The translations under genes were made by a program, and so were the position numbers. Of a stretch of DNA of 64,000 bases, positions 54,501 through 64,000 are shown one piece after another. Source of the DNA: Linnemannia schmuckeri (lineage: Eukaryota; Mortierellomycota; Mortierellomycetes; Mortierellales; Mortierellaceae). The stretch lies in the NCBI GenBank assembly GCA_029449235.1, contig JANATG010000004.1, positions 372,001 through 436,000 of the forward strand. The letters are read 5' to 3'. Every line of letters starts with the position of its first letter. The first letter of the stretch is position 1. Under the pieces are notes generated by a model. That model ran no database searches. It was not told where the DNA came from and was given only the letters and a program-made list of their open reading frames with translations.

Positions 54501-56869
54501 AAGGGGGCAATGACAGCCTCCTGAAACATATTGAGGGCGGGACGGTCATAGTGGCCACCTTCTCCCTGGGGCACAAAATGGTTGTAGTAGTCAGGTCCGA
54601 GGAACTGAGTGCGGCAGCTGATGACCACCTTTGTGTTCCACTGGCCAGGTTGGTTCAGCATGTTGGTCCGGTGAAGGTTAACCAGCTGTTGGATTTCATC
54701 GTATCCATCACAGATGAGGATGATTTGGCGGTGCAGCTTGATTTCCATGATCTGGTCCTCTGAAAGGCTGTGGACTCTTAGCTGCTTGGCGACCAAGTCC
54801 TGGTCCGGCCGGTCGATAGCAGGGAGGTTAATGAAGAGAGGGATAGGATTGCCTGCCTTGTATTCGGTCCACAGACAATGTTCGAGATGGCGATTGAATG
54901 TTGATTTCCCGGCGCCAGAGTCACCGAGGATCAGCATCACTTGTCGATCACTGGCCAGAAACTCCTGCATCTTCTCCATCAGTAAGAATAAGTCGTCGTC
55001 CTTGGCTTTCAGACTGGGTTTGGCCATAGGTGGGATGTAGACCCTCTTGTGGCTCTGCTTCAATCGCAAGACTTGGAGCTGGTGTAGATCATACTCGAGT
55101 GGGAGAATCCTCTGGACCTTGGCGAGTGTTGGTGAGGAAGTAGGCAGAGGAAATCGGCTTCTCAGCGGGTAAGGGAAAATTGTGGTGGCTGTTTGATCGT
55201 ACTGGAGGGACCTGAGCAGGGCACAGGCACTGGTGCTTACAGCCTGGTCGGCGACAGCACCGAGTTGGCCAATGATGCTGAGCATCCAAGTTTTGACGCT
55301 CTCACCTTGACCCCACTCTGGGTCATTCTGTAACAGGTCTCCAAGGAGTTCAACGACTTGTTGGCGGACGACGATGTCCCACATGGCATCAAACGCGATC
55401 TCGCCTAGCAACTGACAGATCCCCCACTGAAACAGAGGATCGCGGCGACAGGGCGCCTCCATGATCAGGCGGTTGAGATCCTGCAGCTGACCAGCTTGAG
55501 CCAATGCATATGCTGCCCGGACAGCAGGATACCATGGTCGCTTCTTACCCTTCCCATACCCTTCTTTCAGACTCTCCAAAACACCTCGACCGCTTTCCAT
55601 CAGCGAGCACACTCCCTTGTAGACTGTGCCAGCAACCTCGATCGTGCTGCTCAGAACCTCCTGCAGCTGGCATAGTCCGTCAAGAACTGCTCCCAGATCC
55701 AGCTTCATCACTGCTGTGACCTTGACCAAACCGTCAACAGCCCCCGTAGAGAGTCGGAGAACTCCTTGCAGCATAGTCTCGTCGTTGGGAACATACTGCA
55801 ACGCCTGAAAGGCATAGCAGGCCTGATACATCAGATAGGGGTCTGAGCTGTCTTCAAGCCCTGACAGCACTCTTGACAATGGCTCATGCTCCTCGACGCG
55901 ATTCAGGTCTTTGACTTTGTGGTCTGCCATAACATCAAGCAGCCTCGAGACAGCCAGCGTGAGATGGTATGGGTGGACCGAAGACTGCTGGTGGGTACCT
56001 TGCAGACGGACTCTTAGAAGGCCGAAAATCTTGATCAAGTCATCCGAAACAAGAGACTCGGGAGGCGCAGACTGGACAAGTTGCACAAGGCCTTGGAGGA
56101 GATCGACATCAAGAATGACGGACTGGTCGAATGCAGTGATGATGCACGAAAGCAGTCTGCGAAAGTTTTCCTTATCCAGGACAGGGCCAATGAGGACCAT
56201 CTCGGCAATCTTGGTCAAGTCCTTGGAGGCATCTGCGGCAAACTCGTCGACCATACGCGTTCCTAACCAGAGAGTGCGATTCTTTTCAACTAGATCTTGA
56301 CTCATCACCTTGACCCAAGCTAGTTGGGCGGCAGCATCGGAAGACATGTCCTGCGAAGGATCCTCTTGCTGATCGACAGTGTCGCAATCCTTGGCAAGCA
56401 AGCCGATGCACATTGCCAGTTGGGGTGTGGTGTCGATACGAGTGCCAAGCTTGGGCAAGGGGATGCGCACAGCAGGCGCGTTGGCATTGTGTGGGAACAC
56501 GCCCAAGCGGGGTTTGGTCGACAAAGTCGGAGGGGGAACACTGAAGGAAGGGATCTTGACGGCAGTCCTTGCGAACGCACCGTCAATGGCAACGCTATCT
56601 GGAGCGCTTACATTTGAGAAGCAACGGACAGAGGACTCGGTACTGGCAGCTGGATCTTCTTTGATAGTGGGCTTAGGGCTGGTGCTACCAGCGTTCTTGA
56701 TCCTGCGCTCTGAGCTGGATGAACGGAAGAAGGCCAAGAGTTTGTCTTGCTTGCGAATTCGCTGGGAGGATGCAGATTTCTTATCGCCCTCGGTGCTAGT
56801 TTTGGGATGACCCGGTAAGGCAGGCTGAGGCGGTGCGCCGAAAGAGGTCGAGCGCGAACCCCTGGACAT
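51503..56869 (-). CDS. NLR-like STAND protein: ARM-like, NACHT, pentapeptide, WD40 (1788 aa)
   Basis: A single uninterrupted ORF from ATG 56869. Residues 1-100 are disordered and basic. About 130-600 is an alpha-helical ARM-like region (LLQGLVQLVQSAPPESL, VVELLGDLLQNDPEW). NACHT follows: Walker A GDSGAGKST at about 646-654, Walker B ILICDGYDE at about 716-724 and sensor KVVISCRTQ. A winged-helix-like part with FLHRSMLEYFFSRV precedes pentapeptide repeats at about 1070-1126 (ADLRGIKIPGADLSEGQF, LQGADLTGANLSRSWL). From about 1135 to 1760 there are at least ten WD40 blades (SPDG..ASGS..DGTIRFWD). STAND ATPases act as signal sensors, many in nonself recognition; this architecture is typical of Mortierella. 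The target is unknown. Confidence 0.92.
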   Translation of the reverse strand: MSRGSRSTSFGAPPQPALPGHPKTSTEGDKKSASSQRIRKQDKLLAFFRSSSSERRIKNAGSTSPKPTIKEDPAASTESSVRCFSNVSAPDSVAIDGAFARTAVKIPSFSVPPPTLSTKPRLGVFPHNANAPAVRIPLPKLGTRIDTTPQLAMCIGLLAKDCDTVDQQEDPSQDMSSDAAAQLAWVKVMSQDLVEKNRTLWLGTRMVDEFAADASKDLTKIAEMVLIGPVLDKENFRRLLSCIITAFDQSVILDVDLLQGLVQLVQSAPPESLVSDDLIKIFGLLRVRLQGTHQQSSVHPYHLTLAVSRLLDVMADHKVKDLNRVEEHEPLSRVLSGLEDSSDPYLMYQACYAFQALQYVPNDETMLQGVLRLSTGAVDGLVKVTAVMKLDLGAVLDGLCQLQEVLSSTIEVAGTVYKGVCSLMESGRGVLESLKEGYGKGKKRPWYPAVRAAYALAQAGQLQDLNRLIMEAPCRRDPLFQWGICQLLGEIAFDAMWDIVVRQQVVELLGDLLQNDPEWGQGESVKTWMLSIIGQLGAVADQAVSTSACALLRSLQYDQTATTIFPYPLRSRFPLPTSSPTLAKVQRILPLEYDLHQLQVLRLKQSHKRVYIPPMAKPSLKAKDDDLFLLMEKMQEFLASDRQVMLILGDSGAGKSTFNRHLEHCLWTEYKAGNPIPLFINLPAIDRPDQDLVAKQLRVHSLSEDQIMEIKLHRQIILICDGYDEIQQLVNLHRTNMLNQPGQWNTKVVISCRTQFLGPDYYNHFVPQGEGGHYDRPALNMFQEAVIAPFSEAQIENYVEQYVPLEPRTWSTKDYMDRLTTIPNLLDLAKNPFLLSLSLEALPGVTEGKQDLFTIKITRAQLYDTFVSHWLDVNKRRLQTNSALSMDDCVMLNQLVSEGFISLGFDYATRLARAIFDKQDGNPVVKYFPIRDKNTWKSEFFGPQTKARLLRESSPLTRTGNQFRFLHRSMLEYFFSRVIYNPVKVDDDYDIENHAESPDPPLLDADSPLFRRNLLHEPSIIQFLCDRIKSSPDFEQHLRAVIEQSKKDAGATTGATNAITILVRAGVSFNGADLRGIKIPGADLSEGQFDSAQLQGADLTGANLSRSWLRQADLSNAQLGNVQYEELPYLEMEKPVWSCAYSPDGTLLSAGLFKGDLVIYNTSTWTIVLWIKDVEDVRSVAFSPDSHQIVFGGDDCKVRVWNCASGEEVLVMEGHTRGVYSADFSPCGKRIASASEDETVRLWDAQTGKSRLVLKGHTSYVASVKFSPDGRQVVSGSWDGTIRFWDAESGEPGRVLSPALGLVYCLAYSLDGRWIASGHDKGILQLWSAVSGEPGLALRGHTHNVTAIAFSPNRQWIASSSEDETVRLWNSSTGAPLSILTGHKSEVRDIAFSPKGLQLASGGYDEKVRLWDLSASDRSVVIQEDRLDRAKKVMYSSGSLSVISVKGRSIRQYDPVTGAQGAFAFEIPEGIRIGAMSFSPDGSQIAVNDSHSSVRLWDYRTGTAVAALKGHKHSTIRSVYSPCGRWLVTVDWVTPALLWDLHDTRQEPHALAGIDEPSNSWASCAIFSTSGSQVAIGFLGCLVRLFSLPATDAVKSANFGTGYPVSLSYSPTCQELAIGTQDGSIYLWDVGQSEDKEVVDKLDGHQDVIRSISYSPCGQWIASGSDDRTVRLGHKQQQQAHEPPSWSCVSTIRGFYGCISEIVWNPLVPMEFVTQCEDQSIRIWKLSSDDGRTVVRMQWGTNLRLLYAEGLVLKDATGLSPMNQKLLVQRGAVDGSLVHGREGSDSEE

Positions 56870-58040
56870 GGTGGGTGTGCTGTGCTTGCAGTAGTATTAC
56901 CAATGGCAACGGAATCGGTTAGTCTCCATTTGACTTTGATAAATCAGACATATCCAAATTATAATGCTCTTTACCTAGATAAAGTGACGTAAGTGTGGCA
57001 GTGGTTGCTTGGCTTGAAATAATAGGACTATGAACGGGAGGAGGTCGTGGAGAAATCTATATGTATGCAATCGATGGTGAATGTTTGTTCGCGGAGAAAA
57101 AAGAGAGAAAATAGTATAACCAATGCAGCTCATGGCTGTTGCACCTACTTGGCGTGGAAGGCACAGAGAGAGAGAAACAGTGGTCGTCTTTTTGCTTTTG
57201 TGATGTTTTGTGATATTACTTTGGTTGTTGTTTTTGCCGAGGGAGAGAAGGAGATCAATGAGTGCTTGGCTACAAGCAAAGAGAGCGGCAGAACATAGAT
57301 GGGTTTGTTAGAAGGGTCGAATTTTTCTGCTATCCTGGTAAGCAGCTTGTTGATAACATGCACCCCTTTCGTTACCTACAGTACGTCGGTTGGCTCTGGT
57401 GCGAGCTCTTTTTTTTTTGTTTGTTGTTTAGTAGATTTGGGGACTGATTTTAACTCCTGGTAAGGTGGGGCAAGGTGACAAAGAGTCTTGTGCTGTAGTA
57501 GGCTCGCAGTTGATGGCTAGGCGTACTTGGGACAACTTAATAAGATGAGGTTGATCACAGGTCCGGCTGTGTGATGGTTGTTACTGATGTAAGACTGACT
57601 GTCGGGTGTGAATGAGTTGTCTGGCCTGGTCTGGTGGGTGGGTGTGGTAAGAGAACGAAAAAGTATGACTAAATGAGCTGGGGGAGGAGTGGTAAAAGGA
57701 AGAGCAGAGTGGAGGGAGGAGAAGCGAAGAGAGTAAGCGAGAGAGACAGTAAAATCCAAGATGTGTGTGTGTGTGAGAAAACCGCCTTTGTTGCTCTCTC
57801 TTCGGACGACCACGTTTTCCTTTCCTGCTCGCCCTCGACAAATGAACGACGGTGTTCTTCATCTTGCATATTTCTTTCGTGCACGGTGCATGCAGGGTAG
57901 TGCATGCAGGGTAACATGTCACAAATCGGTGCTCCTTTTTCCGAATGTGATGATGTCTCTGTTGTTTTGATAGTCGCACATTTACAGTATTTGTAGTGTG
58001 CTTGGTTGCTCTTTGTCTCTTTCCACATATTGCAGACAAG
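56870..58040. other. upstream region of the NLR-like gene
   Basis: Purine-rich on the + strand around 57600-57760 (minus-strand CT-rich leader). ATGCAGGGTAGTGCATGCAGGGT direct repeat at about 57889-57912. No gene seen. Confidence 0.45.
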
Positions 58041-58697
58041 GTTTTCCTCGGCATTATGGGAGCCCCTCTTGATTGTATTGCAGCTACTTTACAACCCTAC
58101 CTTTTGTAATATTGGCAACAACGACAACAACAACAACAAATTGCAGAACTGGAACATACCGCACAAGGGTTGGTTGAGTAAGTTTAGGCGCCCCAAAATC
58201 AGCTCTATGATCAAGCTACGGCTCTGACGGGCCTTTCAATCCTTCAAGGGCAGGTTCAGGCCCTTCAAGGACAACTCAGTACTCAACATGCACCTCTGAT
58301 GGATGCTCAAGGTCCTGGCCCAAACCTTCAAGATATCCAACTTCAGTCACCGCCTTTGGCAGATGAAAAACCCATTGGATCACCTGAGACTCAGGTGTAT
58401 GAAGTCATTAGCCCTACGGAGCCCAACGACAGCCAGGATGACAGCGGGGGCGATAGCGAAGGAGAGTTTGACAAGGCTGAGCTACACACCATTCATCCTC
58501 AGAATGACGATGCAACCGGACCACACCCTCCTACATTATTTCGGATTTCAAAAAGTAACGTGAGCATACTTGCTGTAGTTCTTCGTTTCCGCTGCATAGT
58601 ACAACTACTGGTGTTTGCAGATCGACGGAGCAACAGAAACAACTGCGAGATGGCTGTGCGTGGATTTGCTGCCGTCAGTTCATGTCCGCTGATATGA
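58041..58697 (+). pseudogene. unrelated coding-like fragment fused upstream of FMO-E
   Basis: One frame gives a Gln-rich coiled-coil-like run (QQRQQQQQIAELEHTAQGLV), two stops, then QNQLYDQATALTGLSILQGQ and VQALQGQLSTQHAP and an acidic Ser/Pro tail (TEPNDSQDDSGGDSEGEFDK). It is not FMO-related and I do not recognise it. It occupies the position of FMO-E exons 1-5. An 8 bp inverted pair AATAAGCA/TGCTTATT (58697-58727) sits at the junction with FMO sequence. Confidence 0.35.
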
Positions 58698-58758
58698 ATA
58701 AGCACCTAGTAACAAGAAATGCTTATTTCTCATCTAACCACTACTTTTCAACTCATAG

Positions 58759-59255
58759 GAGCTGTCACGGCGATGCATGATGCCCTGGCACTCGCCAACT
58801 TGCTGTATGCCATGCCCACAGAAACAGACCAGGATGTCTCCAAAGTCTTTGAAGAATACCAAAAGGTGAGACTCCCGGCAGTAATGGAGGCCTTCAACTA
58901 CAGTCAAGGAATCAGCAAAATCCTCGGACGTGGAATCTTTGGAGCAATTTACCTCTACGTCATGACTCACATGCCCACATGGCTGTGGAGGATAGTGGTT
59001 CGTTTCTTTTCTCTTATTCTTTGTATTCTTAAAAAAAGATTTTGTGATTACGATGTAGCTAATCCCTCTGTGCCTTTATGCTTCGCTTTTTTCGAATAGT
59101 TGGCCAACACAGTCAAGTTCCGACCTCAAGTGGGGTGTCTGAAGGCAATCGAGGTCATGGGTAATCTGAAGCAAGCAGTAACCCTCAGCGGACAAAAGGC
59201 TAGGGTTATTTATGAAGAGCGACTTCGCCCGGAACACACGGCTGCTTCTATCTAA
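58759..59255 (+). pseudogene. FMO-E: 3' fragment of a FAD-dependent monooxygenase (exons 6-7)
   Basis: Exon 6 is 58759..58997 (239 nt, GAVTAMHDALALANLLYAMP and IYLYVMTHMPTWLWRIV) and exon 7 is 59100..59255. Both are open and match the array copies in length and phase, with donor GTTCGT. Exons 1-5, with the NAD(P)H/FAD motifs and the GD microexon, are absent upstream, so no working enzyme can be made from this copy. Confidence 0.85.
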
Positions 59256-60184
59256 TGGAGGGAAGTGTGTAGCCGGGAATAGATGCTTGTAATCAGGACG
59301 ATCACAGCAGAGCGGCACCCTTTTGGAAGCGAATAATGAGAGTGAACAATAAACGGGAGTCCTCGTAAATTTTTCTTTTGTTCGGTGTCTCCATACTAGT
59401 CGCTTTCAAATACTTTGGATCAAAGAAAAGAAGAGTCGAGTAAGGGGATGAGGCCTGGATTTTGATTGTCCCTTGTCTCCCTTCGATCAGTTCGTGCTCC
59501 CTGATTGGTCGGATAACCTTATTCTTGATTTTTGTTTCCCAACGGCTCTTGCACGGAGAAACTGATCTGAACCAAAAATAAACAACAGCCCACATCTTAG
59601 AACGGTCGTGCACCGGAAGGAAAAAAGGATGACTGAGAAAGAAGAGTTGATAGTTTGTACAAATAAATAAGTACAGAGAAGCCCGAAGCAAACTTGACGC
59701 TCGCCCTTGTGTGTTTTTTTTTTATCCGCTTCTTCCCTCATCTTTCTTTTGCGGTGGATGACTGCTCCTAATCCTGGTTGAAAAAATCGAATGTCGTCTT
59801 GCAGACCTTCTTCACTGGTGCAGGTAACATTAAGGTGTTTGCACGATTCCCAGCACACAAACGTGGGCGACTTTTGGGCTTAAGGCTGACAATGCCCAGA
59901 ATGTGAATGAGAAAAAACGGTGAAGGCTGTTGTGTTTTGGTGTCGGTGTATTTCTACGCATGGGAAAAACTTAAATAAAAAAAAAAGAAAAAACTCAACC
60001 ACGGAAATAACAGGTTCGCTCCATGGATGAGAAGAAAAAATAGTTGCGTATGCCGTACTTCATTTTTTCTCTTTGTCCTCATCTCGAATCTCTTTCATCT
60101 CCTTCCTTCGTTCATTCCATTCGATTCCTCATCTTCACTCCTTAAACCTTCCTGCCGCCTTTTTTTTCGCTGCTATATTTACTC
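59256..60184. promoter_or_regulatory. spacer between FMO-E and FMO-F
   Basis: Contains AATAAA-like signals near 59348 and 59578 and a CT-rich stretch (60060-60180) where the FMO-F leader should be. No exon seen. Confidence 0.4.
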
Positions 60185-62247
60185 TTGACGGACACCAACG
60201 ACAAACCAACAGTGCTAATTGTGGGCGCAGGCCTGGGAGGTCTCATGCTCGGTGCCCCGCTCGAAAAATCTGGTGTGCCATATACCATATTCGAACATGC
60301 CTTCACTGTCAAGCCACTAGATATGTTGCTGATGTCGTCAAATTAACCTATGTCTCTGTCATTGCATGAAAGGTAGTTGCCCCTTGGTCTCACTACTTTG
60401 ATCTCTTTGTGCAAAATAGGCTCGGCTATGAACATTGGTCCAGAGCTCCTCCCAGTATTCCAGCAGCTGGGCATCTACGAGGAGTTCCTTACCATCGGAA
60501 AGCATCTGAAGCACACCTTGGGCTTTACAGTGTCGTTAAAGTCTCTCAAGCCTGGTGACCATTGGCTTGTTGAAGAATTGTAAATTTCTTAGCGTGTGTG
60601 TGCGCCTTTCACTTCCTCTTTGACACGCATGACCATGCACTTGGAATTGTAATGTTCGACTGACTAACGACTCGATCTCTTTCGCATTTATTTAGCACAG
60701 GGTACGCAGACTACATCGTTGCTCGCCTTCATCTCTACGACCTCATCCTCAGACAGGTACCCCCTCAAAAGATCCATCGGCCACCGTGTTCTCAACGTCA
60801 CCGAGGAAGATGAAAAGGTTATAGTTCATCTCTCCAACAACAGCACCTTTAAGGGTGACATTGTTGTGGGCGCGGACGGGACCTACAGTGCGGTCCATCA
60901 GCGGATGTATGAGCAACTAAAGTCTAAGGAAGAGTTGCCCAAGAGTGATCAGGAAGAGCTCCCTTTCAGCTGTACTTGCCTAGTTGGTCAGACCAAGGCC
61001 CTGGATCCTGAGCTATTTCCCATTGTTAAAGAGCGCTATTGTCAGTTTCTTACTGTTCTGGGTGATAACAAGCCCTTTACTGTAAGTGTTGTTGAAACGA
61101 TGTCGAAAGCATGGCCTTGCATTTATTTGGATGGCATTATGAGGTAACCGAGCGCATTCGCTATTTATTGTCCTGTTTAGTGGTCTATCCTTAGTATAGC
61201 CCATGGCACGCTCTGTTGGAGTGTCATCCATCATTTAAACGAAAAAACGAGCAAGAAAGTTATGGAGCAAAGATTCAGGAACAACGACAACGCGGAATGG
61301 GGAGCTTACCCCGCTCAAATCATGTGTGAGGAGACCAGAAACTTTCCTATCCTGCTGAACGACGATAAGAAACATACCCTGGGCGATATCTACGACCTAT
61401 CGGCGAAGGAGTTGATCTCAAAGGTGATGCTGGAAGAGAAGGTTTTTACGACTTGGCATTCTGGACGTGTTGTTTTGTTGGGCGATGATGTGCTCAATGC
61501 TTTGTCGTTTTCTTGTTGTCTTTCTGGGCTGTTGCGGTTTGTCTTCTGAATAAGTAGAACTCTCGACCTGAACATTTCTTTCGCTTTGTATCTTACCTAG
61601 CGTATCACAAATTGAATCCTTCTAGAGGGCAAGGTATGCCATTTTTATATCTCTCCTTCGACACGAATCCTGGACATACTATAACCCTCGACAACGGCAC
61701 TAATTATGTCATTTATTTTCTTCATTTTACCCACTTTCTTTCATCCTTCAAATCTCTCAGATGCAGTGACTGCAATGCACGACGCGATCGCCCTCGCCAA
61801 CCTACTATACGTGATGCCCACCAGAACTTCCCAGAATTTTACAAAACTCTTTGAAGAATACCAAGCCGAGAGACACTCAGCCGTAACAGAAGCCTTCAAG
61901 AGCAGTCAGTTGATGAGCAAGTTCATGGAGAAAGGGGTTATTGGTGCCATTATACTCTTCATCCTTAGTCACATACCCTTCTGGTTGTGGAAACTCATGG
62001 TACGCTCTCCCCTATTTTTTCGAGAATGTCCTTTGTTATCGCTGAGTTTGCTACGTGAAACTCAGCTAACTAACGGCTCTACTTTTTTTGCATTTGTTTT
62101 TCATTGAAGTTGGCCATGACAGTGCGTTGCCATCCCCAAATTGGGTATCTGGAGCCTATTGCACTTTTTGGTAGTGTTGTTTGCATCGTCTCGCATAGTG
62201 AACAGAAGGCGCGATATGTGTTTGAGAAACAACAGAAGCAAGTATAG
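60185..62247 (+). pseudogene. FMO-F: decayed FAD-dependent monooxygenase (seven exons traceable)
   Basis: Exons by homology are 60185..60320, 60420..60579, 60696..61081, 61181..61487, 61601..61633, 61761..61999 and 62110..62247. The start codon position is TTG. The intron 1 donor is ATATGT instead of GTATGT, and the intron 4 donor is ATGTGC instead of a GT site. Exon 3 is 386 nt, two shorter than the array standard 388, shifting frame after AAGATCCAT and running into TGA. The conserved Cys of DACHKL is Tyr (AYHKLNPSRGQG). Exons 4, 6 and 7 remain open, so the decay is moderately recent. Confidence 0.88.
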
Positions 62248-63092
62248 AGTTAGTGCAACCTGCTGCTTGCCTTCGCTCAAAAGGGAAGGAGATGTGTGCG
62301 ATAATACAAGATCAAGTGTGCAGGGTACACGCCAGGTGTGCATAACTGAAGTGTCGATGAAAACATCTCGCCTTGGATTCACATAAATCTGCAGTAGTTC
62401 AACAAAAGTGCGATATGGGCGCTGTGTGATGCGTGTGAAACTTGTACCTTTTTTTCCAGTAAGTTGGTGACTGTCGATTGGTTGGAACTCAATTTTGATT
62501 GTTGCCCAATGCCCCCAGCATAGTCAAGTGCAACGGCCAGAATGAAAAAAAGAGCTTTCAAAATAGACGCATTTTTCCCACTACACTATCCTATATAATT
62601 GAGAAATGATGGAACGGAAGGAAGGAGGGAGGGATGAGAAGAAAATAAGAGCAGCAGGAGGAGAGTCATCGCGCATTTCATTTCTCTTTCTTTTCGTTCT
62701 TCTGTTAGCACATACAAATCTTGGGCATGGAACGCTCCAATAATCCCAGGGCCAATGCTTGGGGTCATGCCCCAACGAGTCTGACACAACCGACGCCCAG
62801 ATTTGAGATGAAAAAAAAAAAGGAGATTGGCGTCGGTCTGTCGGCTGGTTTGCTTATCTTTCGCTATCACACATTGAGAATAGAGAAGGAAAAAAAAGCT
62901 CAACCATGGACAACATCGCACAAGTGTGAGAAGAAGAGGAAAGACGGTGCACTCACCTTGCCATATTCCTCTCTTTTTTTTTTTTCCTCATCTTCTTCGC
63001 TCCCATCATCTACTTTTCATCGCATTCATTCATTCCCCTCTTTCATTCCTTGGCATCCACTTTCAGCATCCTTGTCCACATCATCACGAGCT
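62248..63092. promoter_or_regulatory. spacer and promoter between FMO-F and FMO-G
   Basis: No exon seen. GGAAGGAAGGAGGGAGGGA at about 62616, poly-T and CT-rich leader at 62970-63070. Confidence 0.45.
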
Positions 63093-64000
63093 ATGTCAAC
63101 GAACAACAAACCAAGAGTACTTATCGTGGGCGGAGGTCTGGGTGGCCTTATGCTCGGCGGTCTTCTGGAGAGGAGCGGGGTTCCATACACCATTTTTGAG
63201 CGTGTCGCCAAAGCAAAGCCCGTCGGTATGATCCACTGTTCAGATGACCATATTACGTCCAGACAGTCATCGACACTCGCTCCTCCACACACTAAATCTA
63301 GCACTCCTCCTTATTTATTTTTTTTGCTGTAAATAGGCGCAGGGATGCTGATTGGTCCCGGCCTCCTCCCTACCTTCCAGCAGCTGGGGATTTATGATGA
63401 GTTCCTTGCCATTGGCAAAAAACTCTATCGCACCAACAACTACAAGGAATCACTGGAAAAGTACAAGCCCACCGACACAACACCCATCGAGGACTTGTAA
63501 GCTACACCAACCATCGTTCCTCCGTTCTTTGCACCTCCGCACCTGCTTCTACCCTCTGTCATCTTATTTACTCACAACGTAGGCTTGGAGACTAATGAGT
63601 ACTCTATTGCTTATTGTTGTTTGGTAGTACCGGCTACTTGCACTACGTTGTTGCTCGCCCAGCACTGTATGACCTACTTCTTAAACTGGTCCCTGCCAAC
63701 AAGATTCATTTCGGGAAGCGAGTCCTCAACATCGCCGAGAAAGACGATATAGTTTCGGTGCACACTTCTGACAATGGTGTATACGAGGGAGACATTGTCG
63801 TCGGCGCTGACGGTGCCTACAGTGCGGTCCGCCAACGCTTGTACGCGAAAATGAAATCCGAGGGCACTTTACCCCCTGAGGACTATGACGAGCTCCCCTT
63901 CAGTTGCACATGCTTGGTCGGTCAGACAAGACCATTGGATCCAGAAGAGTTTCCTATCGTCAATGTCCCGGATTCGCAGTTCTTCACTGTCCATGGTCAC
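63093..64000 (+). CDS. FMO-G: FAD-dependent monooxygenase, array copy 7 (5' part, runs off window)
   Basis: Exon 1 is 63093..63225, exon 2 63337..63496, and exon 3 starts at 63628 and is open to the window edge. It has the same phases and exon lengths as FMO-D. Motifs are VGGGLGGLMLGGLL (Gly for Ala in GAG), IFERVAKAKPVG and VGADGAYSAVRQRLYAK. In exon 2 the array's M-A-V-G-P segment is MLIGPGLLPTF. What is visible is intact. Confidence 0.85.

Noticed and set aside
55911..56300. 129-codon plus-strand ORF in the NLR region
   Set aside because: Antisense of a well-supported 1788-codon gene.
57889..57912. ATGCAGGGTAG/TGCATGCAGGGT direct repeat as an origin or attachment site
   Set aside because: A single short duplication without further structure.
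1..64000. CRISPR arrays, tRNA, rRNA
   Set aside because: No regularly spaced short direct repeats, no GGTTCGA-type T-loop with a cloverleaf and no rRNA-like block were seen; a covariance-model scan would be decisive for tRNAs.

Overview
This window is fungal nuclear DNA. Genes are broken by short GT-AG introns of about 60-130 bp, promoters are pyrimidine-rich, and there are no prokaryotic operon signals. The best guess is a Mortierella-type fungus (Mortierellomycota). The reasons are a large intron-less STAND protein with ARM-like, NACHT, pentapeptide and WD40 parts, a tandem array of FAD monooxygenases, a DUF2235 hydrolase, and many small secreted proteins. The genus is inferred from family content only.

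Layout. (1) 0.3-13.3 kb is a conserved core: an AIM19-like mitochondrial protein (-), a Faf1-type 40S assembly factor (+), a Prx5-type peroxiredoxin (+), Integrator subunit 2 (-, seven exons) and a Ser-rich nuclear-looking protein (+). All exon joins were worked out by hand and stay in frame. (2) 14.7 kb to the right edge holds a head-to-tail array of seven FAD monooxygenase paralogues (FMO-A to G, all +) with one shared seven-exon structure. A has a mutated first splice donor, B, C and D are intact, E is a 3' fragment, F is a pseudogene and G runs off the edge. (3) The array is interrupted twice. An accessory island at about 17-41 kb separates A from B, and an NLR-like gene at 51.5-56.9 kb separates D from E.

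The island is the unusual part. It contains two 4.2 kb inverted arms (19507-23716 and 36410-40619) that keep a constant coordinate sum of 60126, so they have no net indel, and their reading frames are identical. About 12.7 kb lies between them: Tc1 and pogo/Tigger transposase relics, a DUF2235 hydrolase and two secreted-protein genes. Each arm carries a LINE relic, a mini secreted peptide and a nine-cysteine secreted peptide. The secreted-protein genes share a related 5' leader (TATA, leader exon, leader intron), although the proteins are unrelated.

The most striking single observations are: an intron of exactly 120 bp in the DUF2235 gene that coincides with a 120 bp tandem duplication across an AG|GT junction (apparent intron birth); the shared leader of unrelated secreted genes; four about 152 bp promoter modules, each with a palindromic AACAAT/ATTGTT pair; and the near-identical inverted arms whose breakpoint abuts a 285 bp direct repeat. 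No tRNA, rRNA or CRISPR was recognised.
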